Shown here piece after piece: positions 41,337 to 51,327 of a DNA stretch of 64,000 nt. Within the stretch, counting starts at the first letter, position 1. Every line of letters begins with the position of its first letter. The notes beneath the pieces are model-generated. The model was not told the origin of the DNA and made no database searches. It saw only the letters and a list, made by a program, of their open reading frames with translations. Position numbers and translations under genes: made by a program. The DNA comes from Methyloversatilis thermotolerans (GTDB lineage: Bacteria > Pseudomonadota > Gammaproteobacteria > Burkholderiales > Rhodocyclaceae), in NCBI RefSeq assembly GCF_000372885.1, contig NZ_KB889967.1, positions 2,042,655 to 2,106,654 on the forward strand, in the 5' to 3' direction.

Positions 41337-44060
41337 TCACAAGTGTGCCTCGACATCCGGCATCGCGCGCAGCGGCAACCACCAGCGGAACACCGCGCCG
41401 CGCGCCGGTGGCGGGCGGTTCGCCGCTTCGATGTCGCCGCCGTGCGCGCGCAGGATGGCGCGGCAGATGGACAGGCCGAGGCCGACTCCCGGCGTGCTCG
41501 ATTCCGGATCGCCGCGCTTGAAGGTGAGGAAGAGCGCATCGGGATCGCCGGCCGGCAGTCCGGGGCCGTCATCGCTCACCTCGACCGTCAGCGATTCGCC
41601 CTCCGGTCGTCCGCTCACCGTGATGAGCGATCCGGGCGGGGTGTACTTGGCGGCATTTTCCAGCAGGTTCGCCATCACCCGCTCCAGCAGCACGGCGTCA
41701 CCGTACAGCAGGGGCAGATCGGCCGGCAGATCGGTGTGCACGACATGGCGGTCCAGCACCGGCTTGAGCGCGGCCAGCGCGCTGCCGGTCAGCTCTTCCA
41801 GCGACAGCCAGTCATGATGCAGGCTCACCGCGCCCGCCTGCAGCCGCGCCATGTCCAGCAGATTGGCCACGAGCTGGGCGGTGCGCCGCGCCTGCGCGAG
41901 GATGGCGGATGCATCGTCCGCTTCGCCCGCGCCGCGCCGTGCAAGCGCAGCGTGCAGGTTCTCCGACATGCCGATCAGCGCCGTAAGCGGCGTGCGCAGA
42001 TCGTGCGACAGTGCCGCAAGCAGCGAATTGCGCAAGCGTTCGGATTCGATGGACAAGAGCGTGTCCTGCGCCACCTGCACGAAATGCACGCGCTCGATCG
42101 CGATCGCCACCAGCGCGGCATGGGTATCGAGCAACTGACGCTGCTCGGGAATCATCAGCAGCCGGGCGCCGGATGGCTTCAGGGCGAGCACACCACGCGG
42201 ACGCGTGGGTGCGTGCAGCGGCAGGTAGAGCGCCGGCGCACCGGGCAATGTGCCGGTACCGCTGCCCGCCGCTTCGCCGTGGTCGTAGGCCCATTGCGCG
42301 AGCCCGACATCGGGCTCGAAGCCATGGCCGGCGTCCGGCGGCAACAGGCGCTGCGCATCATCCGCCAGCAGGATGGCCGCATGGCCACGGAAGGCGCGGC
42401 CAACCGCCTTTTCGCCGATCTCGCACACCTGTTCCACGGTGAGTGCGCGGCCGAGATCGCGTGCCATTTCGAACAGGCCGCGCGCACGCTGTTCGCGATA
42501 ACGCGCGACATTCACCTGGTACTGCAGCGAAGCCGTGAGCTGGCCGACCACAAGGCCCACCACGGTCATGACGGCAAAGGTCACCAGATATTGCGCATCG
42601 CTGACCGAGAACGTGAAGCGCGGCGGCACGAAGAAGAAATCGAAAGCCAGCACATTCATCAGCGCCGAAGCCAGCGCCGCACGCCGCCCGAAGCGCACCG
42701 CAGTCAGCACCACGGCAAGCAGGAACAGCATGACGATATTGGCCAGATCGAATACTTCAAGCAACGGCGTGGCGAGCACGGTGACCGCTGCGCACAGTCC
42801 GGCCGCCCAGGCATAGCCGCGTGCGCGCCGGGCGGTGCGCTCGGACGCCTCATCGTCGCCGGACAGCGGCATCGCCGCCGCATCGCTCGCCAGGTCGCGT
42901 GCGATCAACATCAGCTCGATCTCGGGCGCCGCCTTCATGACGCGGCGCGCGAACGGCCGCCTGCCCGGCAGGTAGTGCCAAGGCGCGCGCAGCGGGCGGT
43001 CCGCAGTCTGACCGGCGACCAGCGTGCCCAGATTGTGCTCGCGCGCATAGGCGACCACCGCCGCCGCGATATCCTCCGCTGCCAGGGTGGCCACGGTCGC
43101 GCCCAGCGACTCGGCCAGCTTCAGCGTCTGCAGGATGCGACGGCGACGCGCCTCGGGCAGGCGCTGCAAGGCAGGCGTCTCGACATAGATGGCGTGCCAC
43201 GGCGCATCGGCGAGCGCGGCGCGGCGCGCGGCGGCACGCACCAGCCGGTCGCCTTCGGCTCCTGGTCCGACGCATACCAGCAGCGCATCGCTCACCTGCC
43301 ACACCGCGCGGCTGTCGCGTGCGACATGGGCACGCCGGTAGCTGCGCACATCATCCTCGACACGCTCGGCGGTACGACGCAGCGCCAGTTCGCGCAACGC
43401 CATCAGATTGCCCTTGCGGAAGAAATTGCGCACCGCGCGCTCGGCCTGTTCCGGCAGGTAGATCTTGCCCTCGCGCAGGCGACGCAGCAGGTCGTCGGTC
43501 GGCAGATCGACCAGCACCACTTCGGACGCCTCGTCAAACACGCGGTCCGGCACGGTTTCCCGCACCCGTATGCCGGTGATGCCACCCACCACGTCGTTCA
43601 GGCTTTCGATGTGCTGCACGTTCACCGTGGTCCACACATCGATGCCGGCATCCCGCAGCTCCTCGACATCCTGCCAGCGCTTGGGATGCCGTGAGCCGGG
43701 GGCATTGCTGTGCGCCAGCTCGTCCACCAGCACGACCGCCGGCCGGCGCGCGAGTGCGGCATCGAGGTCGAATTCCTTCAAGGTGCGACCCTGCAATACG
43801 ACGTCGCGCGGCAGCAACAGCTCCAGACCTTCCAGCTTGCGCGCCGTGTCGCTGCGCCCGTGCGTTTCCGCCACGCCGACCACCACGTCGCTGCCGGTGG
43901 CGCGCATGCGCTGCGCCGCATCCAGCATGGCCCAGGTCTTGCCGACACCGGCCGACGAGCCGAAGAATATCTTCAGACGTCCGCGCGCAGCACGGTCCGC
44001 CTCCGCGCGCGCGAGCGCGAGCAGCGCATCCGGATCCGGGCGTATCTCGTCATCGGCCAT
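41337..44060 (-). CDS. kdpD: KdpD osmosensitive potassium sensor kinase
   Basis: 907-residue kinase with the cytoplasmic KdpD domain (Walker A GSSAGVGKT, about residues 34-42; LVDELAHSNAPGSRHPKRWQDVEELRDAGIDVWTT split across the family signature), then the universal-stress-like domain (LLVCVGPGAEGDRLVRAAAR), four membrane helices (about 420-520), GAF, HisKA (LLAALSHDLRTPL) and HATPase (NLLENAAKYTPPG, DDGPGLP, GVGLGLSI). The length is usual for KdpD. It senses potassium/turgor and phosphorylates KdpE. It starts about 120 bases after the kdp microprotein stop. Confidence 0.95.
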   Translation of the reverse strand: MADDEIRPDPDALLALARAEADRAARGRLKIFFGSSAGVGKTWAMLDAAQRMRATGSDVVVGVAETHGRSDTARKLEGLELLLPRDVVLQGRTLKEFDLDAALARRPAVVLVDELAHSNAPGSRHPKRWQDVEELRDAGIDVWTTVNVQHIESLNDVVGGITGIRVRETVPDRVFDEASEVVLVDLPTDDLLRRLREGKIYLPEQAERAVRNFFRKGNLMALRELALRRTAERVEDDVRSYRRAHVARDSRAVWQVSDALLVCVGPGAEGDRLVRAAARRAALADAPWHAIYVETPALQRLPEARRRRILQTLKLAESLGATVATLAAEDIAAAVVAYAREHNLGTLVAGQTADRPLRAPWHYLPGRRPFARRVMKAAPEIELMLIARDLASDAAAMPLSGDDEASERTARRARGYAWAAGLCAAVTVLATPLLEVFDLANIVMLFLLAVVLTAVRFGRRAALASALMNVLAFDFFFVPPRFTFSVSDAQYLVTFAVMTVVGLVVGQLTASLQYQVNVARYREQRARGLFEMARDLGRALTVEQVCEIGEKAVGRAFRGHAAILLADDAQRLLPPDAGHGFEPDVGLAQWAYDHGEAAGSGTGTLPGAPALYLPLHAPTRPRGVLALKPSGARLLMIPEQRQLLDTHAALVAIAIERVHFVQVAQDTLLSIESERLRNSLLAALSHDLRTPLTALIGMSENLHAALARRGAGEADDASAILAQARRTAQLVANLLDMARLQAGAVSLHHDWLSLEELTGSALAALKPVLDRHVVHTDLPADLPLLYGDAVLLERVMANLLENAAKYTPPGSLITVSGRPEGESLTVEVSDDGPGLPAGDPDALFLTFKRGDPESSTPGVGLGLSICRAILRAHGGDIEAANRPPPARGAVFRWWLPLRAMPDVEAHL

Positions 44061-44182
44061 GGCGCCCCCCCGGCGGCCGGCGGCGAACGGCGGCGCCGGC
44101 GGCGGCGTGCTGATGTCGTGCGGACCTTGCGACGGAATGGGTTGTCATGACGCTGCCGGGGAGTGGGTCGGGCGGATCCGCT

Positions 44183-44266
44183 TCATCGCTTCCGGCGAAG
44201 GATCATATATGCGGCGAGCGCGAGCGGCCCGAAAATCGCCCCCAGCACGAGCAGGGCTTCGCTCAT
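44183..44266 (-). CDS. 27-residue membrane microprotein between kdpC and kdpD
   Basis: A single-helix protein, MSEALLVLGAIFGPLALAAYM then basic ILRRKR. Its ATG overlaps the kdpC TGA in the sequence ATGA, so it is translationally coupled to kdpC. It is not KdpF, which lies in its usual place before kdpA (48703-48792). The basic C-terminus would lie in the cytoplasm. A role as an extra KdpF-like stabiliser or regulator of KdpD is inference. Overlap, hydrophobic helix and positive-inside tail argue that it is a real gene. Confidence 0.6.
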   Translation of the reverse strand: MSEALLVLGAIFGPLALAAYMILRRKR

Positions 44267-44850
44267 TGCGCAAGCATCCGGTCGAGCGCCCGGTTCAGCG
44301 CCAGCACGTTGACCGTCGGCTCGCCGATGAAACCGAGCCAGCGCGAACCGGCCTCGCGTTCGATCAGAAGGTCGACCTCGCCGCGAGGAAGTCCGCGCGC
44401 GTTGGCCACGCGCGGCGCCTGCCACAGCGCGGCCGCGACGCTGATGTCGGGATCCAGCCCGCTCGCCGACGCGGTCACCAGGTCCACCGGCAGCGCCTCG
44501 CGCTGCGCCGGATCGGCCGCGCGCAGCGCCGCCTCCCGTTCTGCCACCGCCTGCAGCAGTTGCGGGTTGTTGGCGCCCAGATTGCTGCCGCCGGACGCGG
44601 TGGCGTCGTAGGGCCGGTTCGCGGTGGCCGAAGGCCGCGGCCAGAAATGCCCCGGATCACTGAACGGCTGCCCTATCAGCGCCGAGCCGACCACCCGGTC
44701 GCCGTCGCGCAACAGCGAGCCCGCCGCCTGCTCCGGCCACACGGCATGCGCGATCGCGGTGACCAGCAGCGGATACACGCCGCCGGTGAGTGCCGTGAGC
44801 AGGACGAGAACGGACAGCGCCGGGCGCAGCAGATCGATGAAGGCATTCAT
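44263..44850 (-). CDS. kdpC: potassium-transporting ATPase subunit C
   Basis: 195-residue KdpC: one N-terminal membrane helix (about 8-32), then the periplasmic domain with SALIGQPFSDPGHFWPRPSA, DATASGGSNLGANNPQL, LVTASASGLDPDIS and EPTVNVLALNRALD, all family landmarks. It stabilises the KdpFABC complex. The ATG at 44850 lies 12 bases after the kdpB stop; its stop overlaps the microprotein start. Confidence 0.95.
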   Translation of the reverse strand: MNAFIDLLRPALSVLVLLTALTGGVYPLLVTAIAHAVWPEQAAGSLLRDGDRVVGSALIGQPFSDPGHFWPRPSATANRPYDATASGGSNLGANNPQLLQAVAEREAALRAADPAQREALPVDLVTASASGLDPDISVAAALWQAPRVANARGLPRGEVDLLIEREAGSRWLGFIGEPTVNVLALNRALDRMLAQ

Positions 44851-44861
44851 GGTCCGGGTCC

Positions 44862-46946
44862 TCATACCAGGTTGAGCGCGCCGAGCGCGATATCGATGAG
44901 CTTGATGCCGGCAAAGGGCAGCAGAAGTCCACCCAGTCCGTAGATCAGTCCATTGCGGCGCAGCAGTGCCGAGGTGCCGAGCGGACGGTAGCGCACGCCG
45001 CGCAAAGCCAGCGGAATCAGCGCGACGATGATGAGTGCGTTGAACATGACGGCGGACAGGATGGCCGACTGCGCGGAATTCAGATGCATCAGGTCGAGCG
45101 CGGACAACTGCGGACAGGTGGTCGCGAACGCCGCCGGCAGGATGGCGAAGTACTTCGCCACATCGTTGGACAGGCTGAAGGTGGTGAGCGCGCCGCGCGT
45201 CATGAGCATCTGCTTGCCGATCTCCACCACCTCGATCAGCTTGGTCGGATTGCTGTCGAGGTCCACCATGTTGCCCGCCTCCTTGGCGGCCTGCGTGCCG
45301 CTGTTCATCGCCACCGCGACATCGGCCTGCGCCAGCGCCGGCGCGTCATTGGTGCCATCGCCGGTCATGGCCACCATGCGGCCCTCGGCCTGGTAGCGCC
45401 GTATCAGTGCGAGCTTGGCTTCCGGGGTGGCCTCTGCCAGCACATCATCCACCCCCGCTTCGGCGGCAATCGCGGCAGCGGTCATCGGGTTGTCGCCGGT
45501 GATCATGACCGTGCGTATGCCCATGCGCCGCAGCTCGGCGAAGCGTTCGCGCATACCGCCCTTGACGATGTCCTTCAGCTCGACCACGCCCAGCACCTGC
45601 GCGCCGTCGGCCACCACCAGCGGCGTGCTGCCGCGGCGGGCGACGTCCTCCACCTGCTGCGCGACGTCTTCGGCATAGCGTCCGCCGAGCGACTCGACAT
45701 GGCGGCGCACCGCCTCGGCCGCGCCCTTGCGTATCTGTCGTCCCGCCCAGTTCACGCCGCTCATGCGGGTCTGCGCCGTGAAGGGCACGAAGCTCGCGTC
45801 ATGCGACAGCAACTGACGCTCGCGCAGCGCGAACTTCTGCTTGGCCAGCACGACGATGCTGCGCCCTTCCGGTGTTTCGTCCGCCAGCGATGCGAGTTGC
45901 GCGGCATCGGCCAGCGCCTGTTCGCTCACGCCCGGCGCGGGCAGGAAGGCCGCGGCCTGGCGATTGCCGAGCGTGATGGTGCCGGTCTTGTCCAGCAGCA
46001 ATACGTCGACATCTCCGGCCGCCTCGACCGCACGACCCGAGGTGGCGATCACATTGGCCCCGAGCATGCGGCTCATGCCGGCCACACCGATGGCGGACAG
46101 CAAGCCGCCTATCGTGGTCGGGATGAGACACACCAGCAGCGCCACCAGCGCGGTCACGGTAACCGGACTGCCCTGCCCGCCCGCCTGCACGGCAAAGATC
46201 GAAAACGGCAGAAGGGTGGCGGTTGCCATCAGGAACACGAGAGTGAGCGACACCAGCAGCAGGGCGAGCGCCACCTCGTTCGGCGTGCGCCGGCGGCGGG
46301 CGCCCTCGACCATGGCGATCATGCGGTCGAGGAAGCTGTCGCCCGGATTGACGGTGCAGCGCACGACCAGCCAGTCGGACAGCACGCGCGTGCCCCCGGT
46401 GACCGAGGAGAAATCGCCGCCAGCCTCGCGGATGACCGGTGCTGACTCACCGGTGATGGCGCTTTCATCGACCGATGCCGCGCCCTGGATGACCTCGCCG
46501 TCGCAAGGCACCAGATCGCCGGCTTCGATCAGCACGACATCGCCGACGCGCAGCGCCATCATGTCCACACTGTCCCGCGGCGCGTCATGCCGCGGCGCCC
46601 GCAGCTTCTTCGCGCTGCCGCGCTGCTGCAGGCTGCGCAGACTGGCGGCCTGTGCCTTGCTGCGCCCTTCCGCCAGCGCCTCTGCGAAATTGGCGAACAG
46701 CACGGTGAACCACAGCCACAGCGCATTGGCGCCGATGAACCAGGCAGGCGCCTCGCCGTTGCCGGTCAGCGCCTGCACCCAGAGCACGCTGATCAACGCG
46801 GCGCACAGCCAGACCGTGAACATGACCGGGTTGCGCCACTGCGCGGCCGGGTTGAGCTTGACAAGGGCGTCGCGTACCGCGCCGCGAACCAGCAGCGGGT
46901 CGAACAAGGGCGTGCGGACGGCGCGGGACGATGCGGGGGTCGTCAT
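44862..46946 (-). CDS. kdpB: potassium-transporting P-type ATPase subunit B
   Basis: 694-residue P-type ATPase: actuator TGES ([15 protein letters not shown]), phosphorylation motif [10 protein letters not shown], nucleotide-binding domain, hinge [15 protein letters not shown], and membrane helices including the [12 protein letters not shown] region. It hydrolyses ATP to drive K+ uptake through KdpA. The ATG overlaps the kdpA TGA as ATGA. Full length for KdpB. Confidence 0.96.
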   Translation of the reverse strand: MTTPASSRAVRTPLFDPLLVRGAVRDALVKLNPAAQWRNPVMFTVWLCAALISVLWVQALTGNGEAPAWFIGANALWLWFTVLFANFAEALAEGRSKAQAASLRSLQQRGSAKKLRAPRHDAPRDSVDMMALRVGDVVLIEAGDLVPCDGEVIQGAASVDESAITGESAPVIREAGGDFSSVTGGTRVLSDWLVVRCTVNPGDSFLDRMIAMVEGARRRRTPNEVALALLLVSLTLVFLMATATLLPFSIFAVQAGGQGSPVTVTALVALLVCLIPTTIGGLLSAIGVAGMSRMLGANVIATSGRAVEAAGDVDVLLLDKTGTITLGNRQAAAFLPAPGVSEQALADAAQLASLADETPEGRSIVVLAKQKFALRERQLLSHDASFVPFTAQTRMSGVNWAGRQIRKGAAEAVRRHVESLGGRYAEDVAQQVEDVARRGSTPLVVADGAQVLGVVELKDIVKGGMRERFAELRRMGIRTVMITGDNPMTAAAIAAEAGVDDVLAEATPEAKLALIRRYQAEGRMVAMTGDGTNDAPALAQADVAVAMNSGTQAAKEAGNMVDLDSNPTKLIEVVEIGKQMLMTRGALTTFSLSNDVAKYFAILPAAFATTCPQLSALDLMHLNSAQSAILSAVMFNALIIVALIPLALRGVRYRPLGTSALLRRNGLIYGLGGLLLPFAGIKLIDIALGALNLV

Positions 46947-48703
46947 TGCGGGCTCCTCAGCGCGGCGGACAGATTCAGATGCTCGACCAGCGGTCCGAGC
47001 GCGAGCGAAGGCAGATAGGTGAGCGCGCCGACCAGCACGACGGTCAGCACCAGCAGCAGCACGAACACCGGTCCATGGGTTGGCAGCGCCGCCGACTGCA
47101 GGCCGGCTTCGTCGCGCCGTGCGCGGACCCGTGCCGCGAGCGCACCGGCCAGCGACAGCACCGGCACGATGACGGCAAAGCGCCCGAGCAGCATGGCCAG
47201 CGCCAGCGTCAGGTTGTAGAAGGGCGTATTCGCGGACAGACCGGCAAACGCGCTGCCGTTGTTGTTGGCCGCCGACGAATAGGCGTACAGCATTTCGCTG
47301 AAACCGGCAGCACCCGGGTTGAGCAGGCCGGCCCGCCCGGCTTCGCTGCCGGCGGCCACCGCGGTACCGAGCAGTACCAGCAAGGGCGTCACCAGAAGGG
47401 CAATGGACACCCTCTTCATTTCCGGCGGCGTGATCTTCTTGCCCAGGTATTCGGGCGTGCGGCCGGTCATCAGGCCGGCGACGAACACCGCCAGCACGGC
47501 GAACATGAGCATGCCGTACAGCCCCGAACCGACACCGCCGAACACCACCTCGCCCAATTGCATCAGCAGCAGCGCGACACCGCCGGACAGCGGCATCAGC
47601 GATGCGTGCATGGTGTTGACCGCACCGCAGGATGCAGCGGTCGTGATGGCGGCGAACAGCGCGCTGGCGGCGATGCCGAAACGCGCCTCCTTGCCTTCCA
47701 TATTGCCGCCGGACTGCAGCGCGCCTGCCGCCTGATCGACGCCGAGCGCCGCGAAATGCGGGTTGCCGCCCTGCTCCTGGCTGGCGATCACGCCAACCGC
47801 GGCGACGAACAGCAGCGTCATGGCCGCCAGCAGAGCCCAGCCCTGCCGGCGGTCGCCGACCAGATGACCGAAGGCCATGCACAGGCCCGCCGGCAACGCG
47901 AAGATGGCCAGCATCTGCGCCACATTGGTCCATGCGCTGGGATTCTCGAACGGATGGGCTGAATTGGCGTTCATGAATCCGCCGCCGTTGGTACCGAGCA
48001 TCTTGATCGCCTCCTGCGAGGCCACCGGACCCATGGCCAGGGTCTGGCTGCCGCGCACGCCGCCATCGGCCAACAGCTGCGGTTCGAGCAGCTTCACTGT
48101 CAGGTCGGGCGAAAAGTTCTGGATCACGCCCTGCGACACGAAGAACAGCGCGATGATCAGCGAGAGCGGCAGCAGCAGGTAGAGGGTGGTGCGTAACAGA
48201 TCGACCCAGAAATTGCCGATGCCCGCCGCGCCGCTGCGCGCGAAGCTGCGCATCAGTGCGAATGCCACCGCGATGCCGGTCGCCGCCGACAGGAAGTTCT
48301 GCACCGCCAGCCCGAGCATCTGCGACAGATGGCTCATCGTGCTCTCACCGCCATAGGCCTGCCAGTTGGTGTTCGTGACGAAGCTCACCGCCGTGTTCAG
48401 CGCCAGATCGGGTGCCAGCGCGGAGAAGCCCTGCGGATTCAGAGGCAGCAGATGCTGCAGCCGCAGCAGCGCGAACAGAACGATGATGCCGAGCGCGTTG
48501 AACAGCAGCAGCGCCCCGGCATAGGCGCGCCAGCCCTGCTCCTCGCCGCGTACGCCGCACAGCGACAGCAGCGTGCGCTCGGCACCGGCGAACAGCGGCG
48601 GGCAGCCGCTGGCGATTACCGCCAGCCAGCGGCCGAGCGGCAGCGCGATCAGCCAGATCGCGGCGACGAAACAGGCCAGCAGCAGGCTCATCTGGGCGGT
48701 CAT
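46943..48703 (-). CDS. kdpA: potassium-transporting ATPase subunit A
   Basis: 586-residue K+-translocating subunit with ten predicted helices and four selectivity-filter loops ([50 protein letters not shown]). Complete length. It starts at the TGATG overlap with kdpF and is co-translated with kdpB. Confidence 0.96.
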   Translation of the reverse strand: MTAQMSLLLACFVAAIWLIALPLGRWLAVIASGCPPLFAGAERTLLSLCGVRGEEQGWRAYAGALLLFNALGIIVLFALLRLQHLLPLNPQGFSALAPDLALNTAVSFVTNTNWQAYGGESTMSHLSQMLGLAVQNFLSAATGIAVAFALMRSFARSGAAGIGNFWVDLLRTTLYLLLPLSLIIALFFVSQGVIQNFSPDLTVKLLEPQLLADGGVRGSQTLAMGPVASQEAIKMLGTNGGGFMNANSAHPFENPSAWTNVAQMLAIFALPAGLCMAFGHLVGDRRQGWALLAAMTLLFVAAVGVIASQEQGGNPHFAALGVDQAAGALQSGGNMEGKEARFGIAASALFAAITTAASCGAVNTMHASLMPLSGGVALLLMQLGEVVFGGVGSGLYGMLMFAVLAVFVAGLMTGRTPEYLGKKITPPEMKRVSIALLVTPLLVLLGTAVAAGSEAGRAGLLNPGAAGFSEMLYAYSSAANNNGSAFAGLSANTPFYNLTLALAMLLGRFAVIVPVLSLAGALAARVRARRDEAGLQSAALPTHGPVFVLLLVLTVVLVGALTYLPSLALGPLVEHLNLSAALRSPQ

Positions 48704-48792
48704 CAGAAGTCCTCCGCATGCCATAGCGCATGGATCAGATAGAGGCCCAGCGCCACCGCCAGTGCGCCGCAGATGAGATAGAGCGTGTTCAT
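48703..48792 (-). CDS. kdpF: KdpF small subunit
   Basis: 29-residue single-helix protein ([20 protein letters not shown] then HALWHAEDF) immediately before kdpA. Its TGA overlaps the kdpA ATG. Size, position and hydrophobicity match KdpF, the lipid-like stabiliser of the Kdp complex. It is too short to be found by usual length cut-offs. Confidence 0.88.
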   Translation of the reverse strand: MNTLYLICGALAVALGLYLIHALWHAEDF

Positions 48793-49108
48793 GTGCTTCT
48801 CCGGTAAGCGGACGTCTTCCCGGCGGGAAGGCGTGCGATGAACGAAAGCGTAGGCCGGGCGGGGGAAAGAAGGACGCAAAACTGCGCTTGCCGGCGTAAA
48901 CGCGCCGTAAAGATCCGCGCAGCTTCGGGACGAGGTCGTGCGCACCCAACCGGCTCGAATCGCAGCCGGAATGCGCACGAAGCGCCGGCCTGCCTCATAC
49001 TTCGCCGGCTGCATCACGCAGCGCGCTCCGGCTCACACCCGATGCCGCCGGGGCGATGGCTTCGTTCCGTCGGGCCTACACGGCCGCTCGCCGGCCGACA
49101 CGCTGACC
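48793..49108. other. divergent promoter region of kdp operon and hydrolase
   Basis: 316 bases between kdpF (minus) and the alpha/beta hydrolase (plus). Apart from the phased CGTAAA pair at 48895-48911, no gene-like frame or clear promoter was recognised. Confidence 0.5.
48895..48911. promoter_or_regulatory. 11-bp-phased CGTAAA direct repeat, candidate KdpE site
   Basis: CGTAAA occurs at 48895-48900 and 48906-48911, exactly 11 bp apart, about 103 bases upstream of the kdpF start. OmpR/PhoB-family regulators such as KdpE bind tandem half-sites with this spacing. It does not resemble the T-rich E. coli KdpE site, so the assignment rests on spacing and position. Confidence 0.35.
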
Positions 49109-49843
49109 ATGTCATCGACGATACCGCTCGTACTGCTGCCCGGCCTGGATGGCAGCGATGTGTTCTTCCGGCCGCTGATGGCGGCGCTGCCCGCGTGGAT
49201 CACGCCGCGCGTCGTCACCTATCCGCGCGACGGCGACCAGGGCTACGGGCGGCTGTTGCGCCATGTGCGCACGCGACTGGCCGATCTGCCCGCCTACTGG
49301 GTGCTCGGCAGTTCCTTCGGCGGCCCGCTGGCGCTCAAGCTGGCCGCGGCCGAACCGTCACGGGTGCAGGGCGTGGTGCTGTCCACCAGCTTCGTGCGCG
49401 TGCCGCTGCCGGGACTGAAGTACCTGCGCGCGCTGGCGCAGCCGCCGCTGGTCTATGCGGTGCGCGCCGCGCGCCGCATGCCGGTGTGGTTCGGTCGCCA
49501 GCCGGACGACCCCTTCCGCATCGCGAAGGCGGAAACCTGGCGCCAGGTGTCCGCCCGCGAACTGTCGGCACGCGTGCGCGCCGTGGCGCGCGCCGACGCG
49601 CGGGCAGAGCTGGCGGCGAGCCGGCATCCGCTGCTGTGCATCGCGGCGGCGGACGACACTGTGGTGCCGGCCCGCAATCTGCACGACATGCTGGCATTGC
49701 GGCCGGACGCCGTCACCGCGACGCTGCCCGGGTCGCACATGGCGCTGTTTCACCATGGCGCCGACGCCGCCCGGGTGATCGGCGACTTCATCGTGCAGGC
49801 GCAGGACCGCGCCTTCAGCCGCCGCTCAGCGCCTGCACGATGA
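49109..49843 (+). CDS. alpha/beta hydrolase
   Basis: 244-residue hydrolase. Near the N-terminus is LVLLPGLDGSDVFF, which resembles an oxyanion region. The nucleophile elbow is LGSSFGGPLA (Ser in GSSFGG), the Asp is probably in AAADDTVVP, and the His is in LPGSHMALFHH. It has no signal peptide. The substrate is unknown. Its last 29 bases overlap the 3' end of the convergent MoaD-like gene. Confidence 0.85.
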   Translation: MSSTIPLVLLPGLDGSDVFFRPLMAALPAWITPRVVTYPRDGDQGYGRLLRHVRTRLADLPAYWVLGSSFGGPLALKLAAAEPSRVQGVVLSTSFVRVPLPGLKYLRALAQPPLVYAVRAARRMPVWFGRQPDDPFRIAKAETWRQVSARELSARVRAVARADARAELAASRHPLLCIAAADDTVVPARNLHDMLALRPDAVTATLPGSHMALFHHGADAARVIGDFIVQAQDRAFSRRSAPAR

Positions 49844-50072
49844 TGAGTTCGCCGTCGTCCGGCATGCGCTGATCGAGATCGCGCACCTGGCGCCCATCGA
49901 CGAAGAAGCGGATGTGGCGGCGGATGCGTCGCTGTTCGTCGATCATGCGGAAGGCGATGCCGGGATGCAGCCGGTCCAGGTCGGCCACCACCTCGGCCAG
50001 CGTGTCACCGCATGCCTCGGCATACGCGCTGTCGGTGTAGGAACGCAGCGCGCTCGGAATGAGCACCTTCAT
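49815..50072 (-). CDS. MoaD/ThiS-like ubiquitin-fold protein
   Basis: 85-residue beta-grasp protein (MKVLIPSALRSYTDS, TLAEVVADLDRLHPGI, HIRFFVDGRQVRDLDQRMPDDGELIIVQALSGG). The C-terminal Gly-Gly is what sulphur-carrier proteins of the MoaD/ThiS family need for adenylation. Its ATG overlaps the stop of the BNR-repeat gene as ATGA. No molybdopterin synthase large subunit or E1-like enzyme is adjacent, so it is more likely a dedicated sulphur carrier or modifier than MoaD itself. Confidence 0.8.
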   Translation of the reverse strand: MKVLIPSALRSYTDSAYAEACGDTLAEVVADLDRLHPGIAFRMIDEQRRIRRHIRFFVDGRQVRDLDQRMPDDGELIIVQALSGG

Positions 50073-51220
50073 GCTTGCGCGCGCGCGGCAACCTCGACCG
50101 CATAGATGTCCGGCAGGTGGCGTGCAATGCATTGCCAGTGCTCGCCTTCATCCCGGCTCGCCCACAGTTCGCCCGAGGTGGTCCCGAAGTACAGCCCGAC
50201 GACAGGCTGGCTGTCCGCGCTCATGGCCTGACGGCGCACCGTCCACCACGCCTGTTCCGCCGGCAGGCCACCGGCCAGGCGCTGCCAGGTCGCGCCACCA
50301 TCCCGTGTCGCAAATACGGCCGGACGCCCGCCCGGGCTGGTGCGCGGCCACACCGACGTGCCATCCATCGGAAACACCCAGGCGGTGTCGGCGTCGCGTG
50401 GATGGACCACCATGGGAAAACCGACATCGCCCACGCCGGCCGGCAGGCCTCCGCCGATGCGGCGCCAGCGCGTGTCCGGCCGGTCGATGCGGTAGATGCC
50501 GCAGTGGTTCTGCTGGTACAGACGATCCGGATTCGACGGACACAACCGTATGCAGTGCGGATCGTGAAAGGTGGGCTGGCTGGCGTCGAAGCCCTCCACC
50601 ACCTGCAGACCGTCGATCAGGGTGCGGAAGCTGCGGCCGCCGTCGACCGATTCATGCACACCGCCGCCGGACATGCCGAAGTACAGATGCGCGGGATCGC
50701 GCGGATCGACAATGATCGAATGCAGCTTGGGGCCGTCCGGCGTACCGTCCTGGACCGTGCCCATCCAGCTTCGATAGTCCGGGTCATCGTTCACCGGCGA
50801 GAACGGCGCCCAGGTCTCGCCGCCATCGTGCGAGCGGAACAGCCCCTGCGGACTGGTGCCGGCGTACCACACGCCCGGCTCGCTGGCATGGCCCGGCGTG
50901 AGCCAGAAGGTATGGTCCACGCTGCGCCCGCCGCCGCCCTCGACGCGGGCGAATGCCGGTGGCCGCGCCGCCTCGCGCCAGCTCAGCCCGGCATCGGTGG
51001 AGCGGAACAGGGTTGGCCCGAGATGGCCGGTCTTCGCCGCCGCGAGCAGCGTGCGGCCGTCGCGCGGGTCGAGCACCATGTGGTGGATGATGTGGCCGAG
51101 AAAGTGCGGACCGTCCACGCGCCAGCGGCTGCGCGCGGCGTCGGCGTGATAGAGCCAGGCGCCCTTGCGGGTGGCGACCAGCAGCGTGACGGCCACATCC
51201 GGATCATTCGCTGACGACAT
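50069..51220 (-). CDS. BNR/sialidase-like beta-propeller protein
   Basis: 383-residue protein of repeated BNR/Asp-box-like motifs (FRSTDAGLSWREA, FRSHDGGETWAPF, HESVDGGRSFRTL, FATRDGGATWQRL, WASRDEGEHWQCI), the architecture of sialidase/exo-glycosidase and photosystem-assembly-like propellers. It has no signal peptide. Sialidase catalytic residues were not identified, so enzymatic activity is uncertain. It is translationally coupled (ATGA) to the MoaD-like gene, and such pairs recur in other proteobacteria. The ATG at 51220 was chosen because it begins the first propeller strand. Confidence 0.8.
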   Translation of the reverse strand: MSSANDPDVAVTLLVATRKGAWLYHADAARSRWRVDGPHFLGHIIHHMVLDPRDGRTLLAAAKTGHLGPTLFRSTDAGLSWREAARPPAFARVEGGGGRSVDHTFWLTPGHASEPGVWYAGTSPQGLFRSHDGGETWAPFSPVNDDPDYRSWMGTVQDGTPDGPKLHSIIVDPRDPAHLYFGMSGGGVHESVDGGRSFRTLIDGLQVVEGFDASQPTFHDPHCIRLCPSNPDRLYQQNHCGIYRIDRPDTRWRRIGGGLPAGVGDVGFPMVVHPRDADTAWVFPMDGTSVWPRTSPGGRPAVFATRDGGATWQRLAGGLPAEQAWWTVRRQAMSADSQPVVGLYFGTTSGELWASRDEGEHWQCIARHLPDIYAVEVAARAQA

Positions 51221-51327
51221 CGGTGTTTTCCTCCCTCTGCATGACGGGCGACGGCCCCTCCGCCGCCTGATCGTGAGGTCGACGAAGCAGGTCGGGCGAT
51301 TTCGACAGCGCGGGCGCCACGCCGATT

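Noticed and set aside
41274-43694. Plus-strand open frame of 806 codons
   Set aside because: Antisense to kdpD; low-complexity Arg/His/Gln composition and no family match.
44183-44266. Calling the microprotein kdpF
   Set aside because: kdpF is already present before kdpA; this one is after kdpC and has a different sequence pattern.
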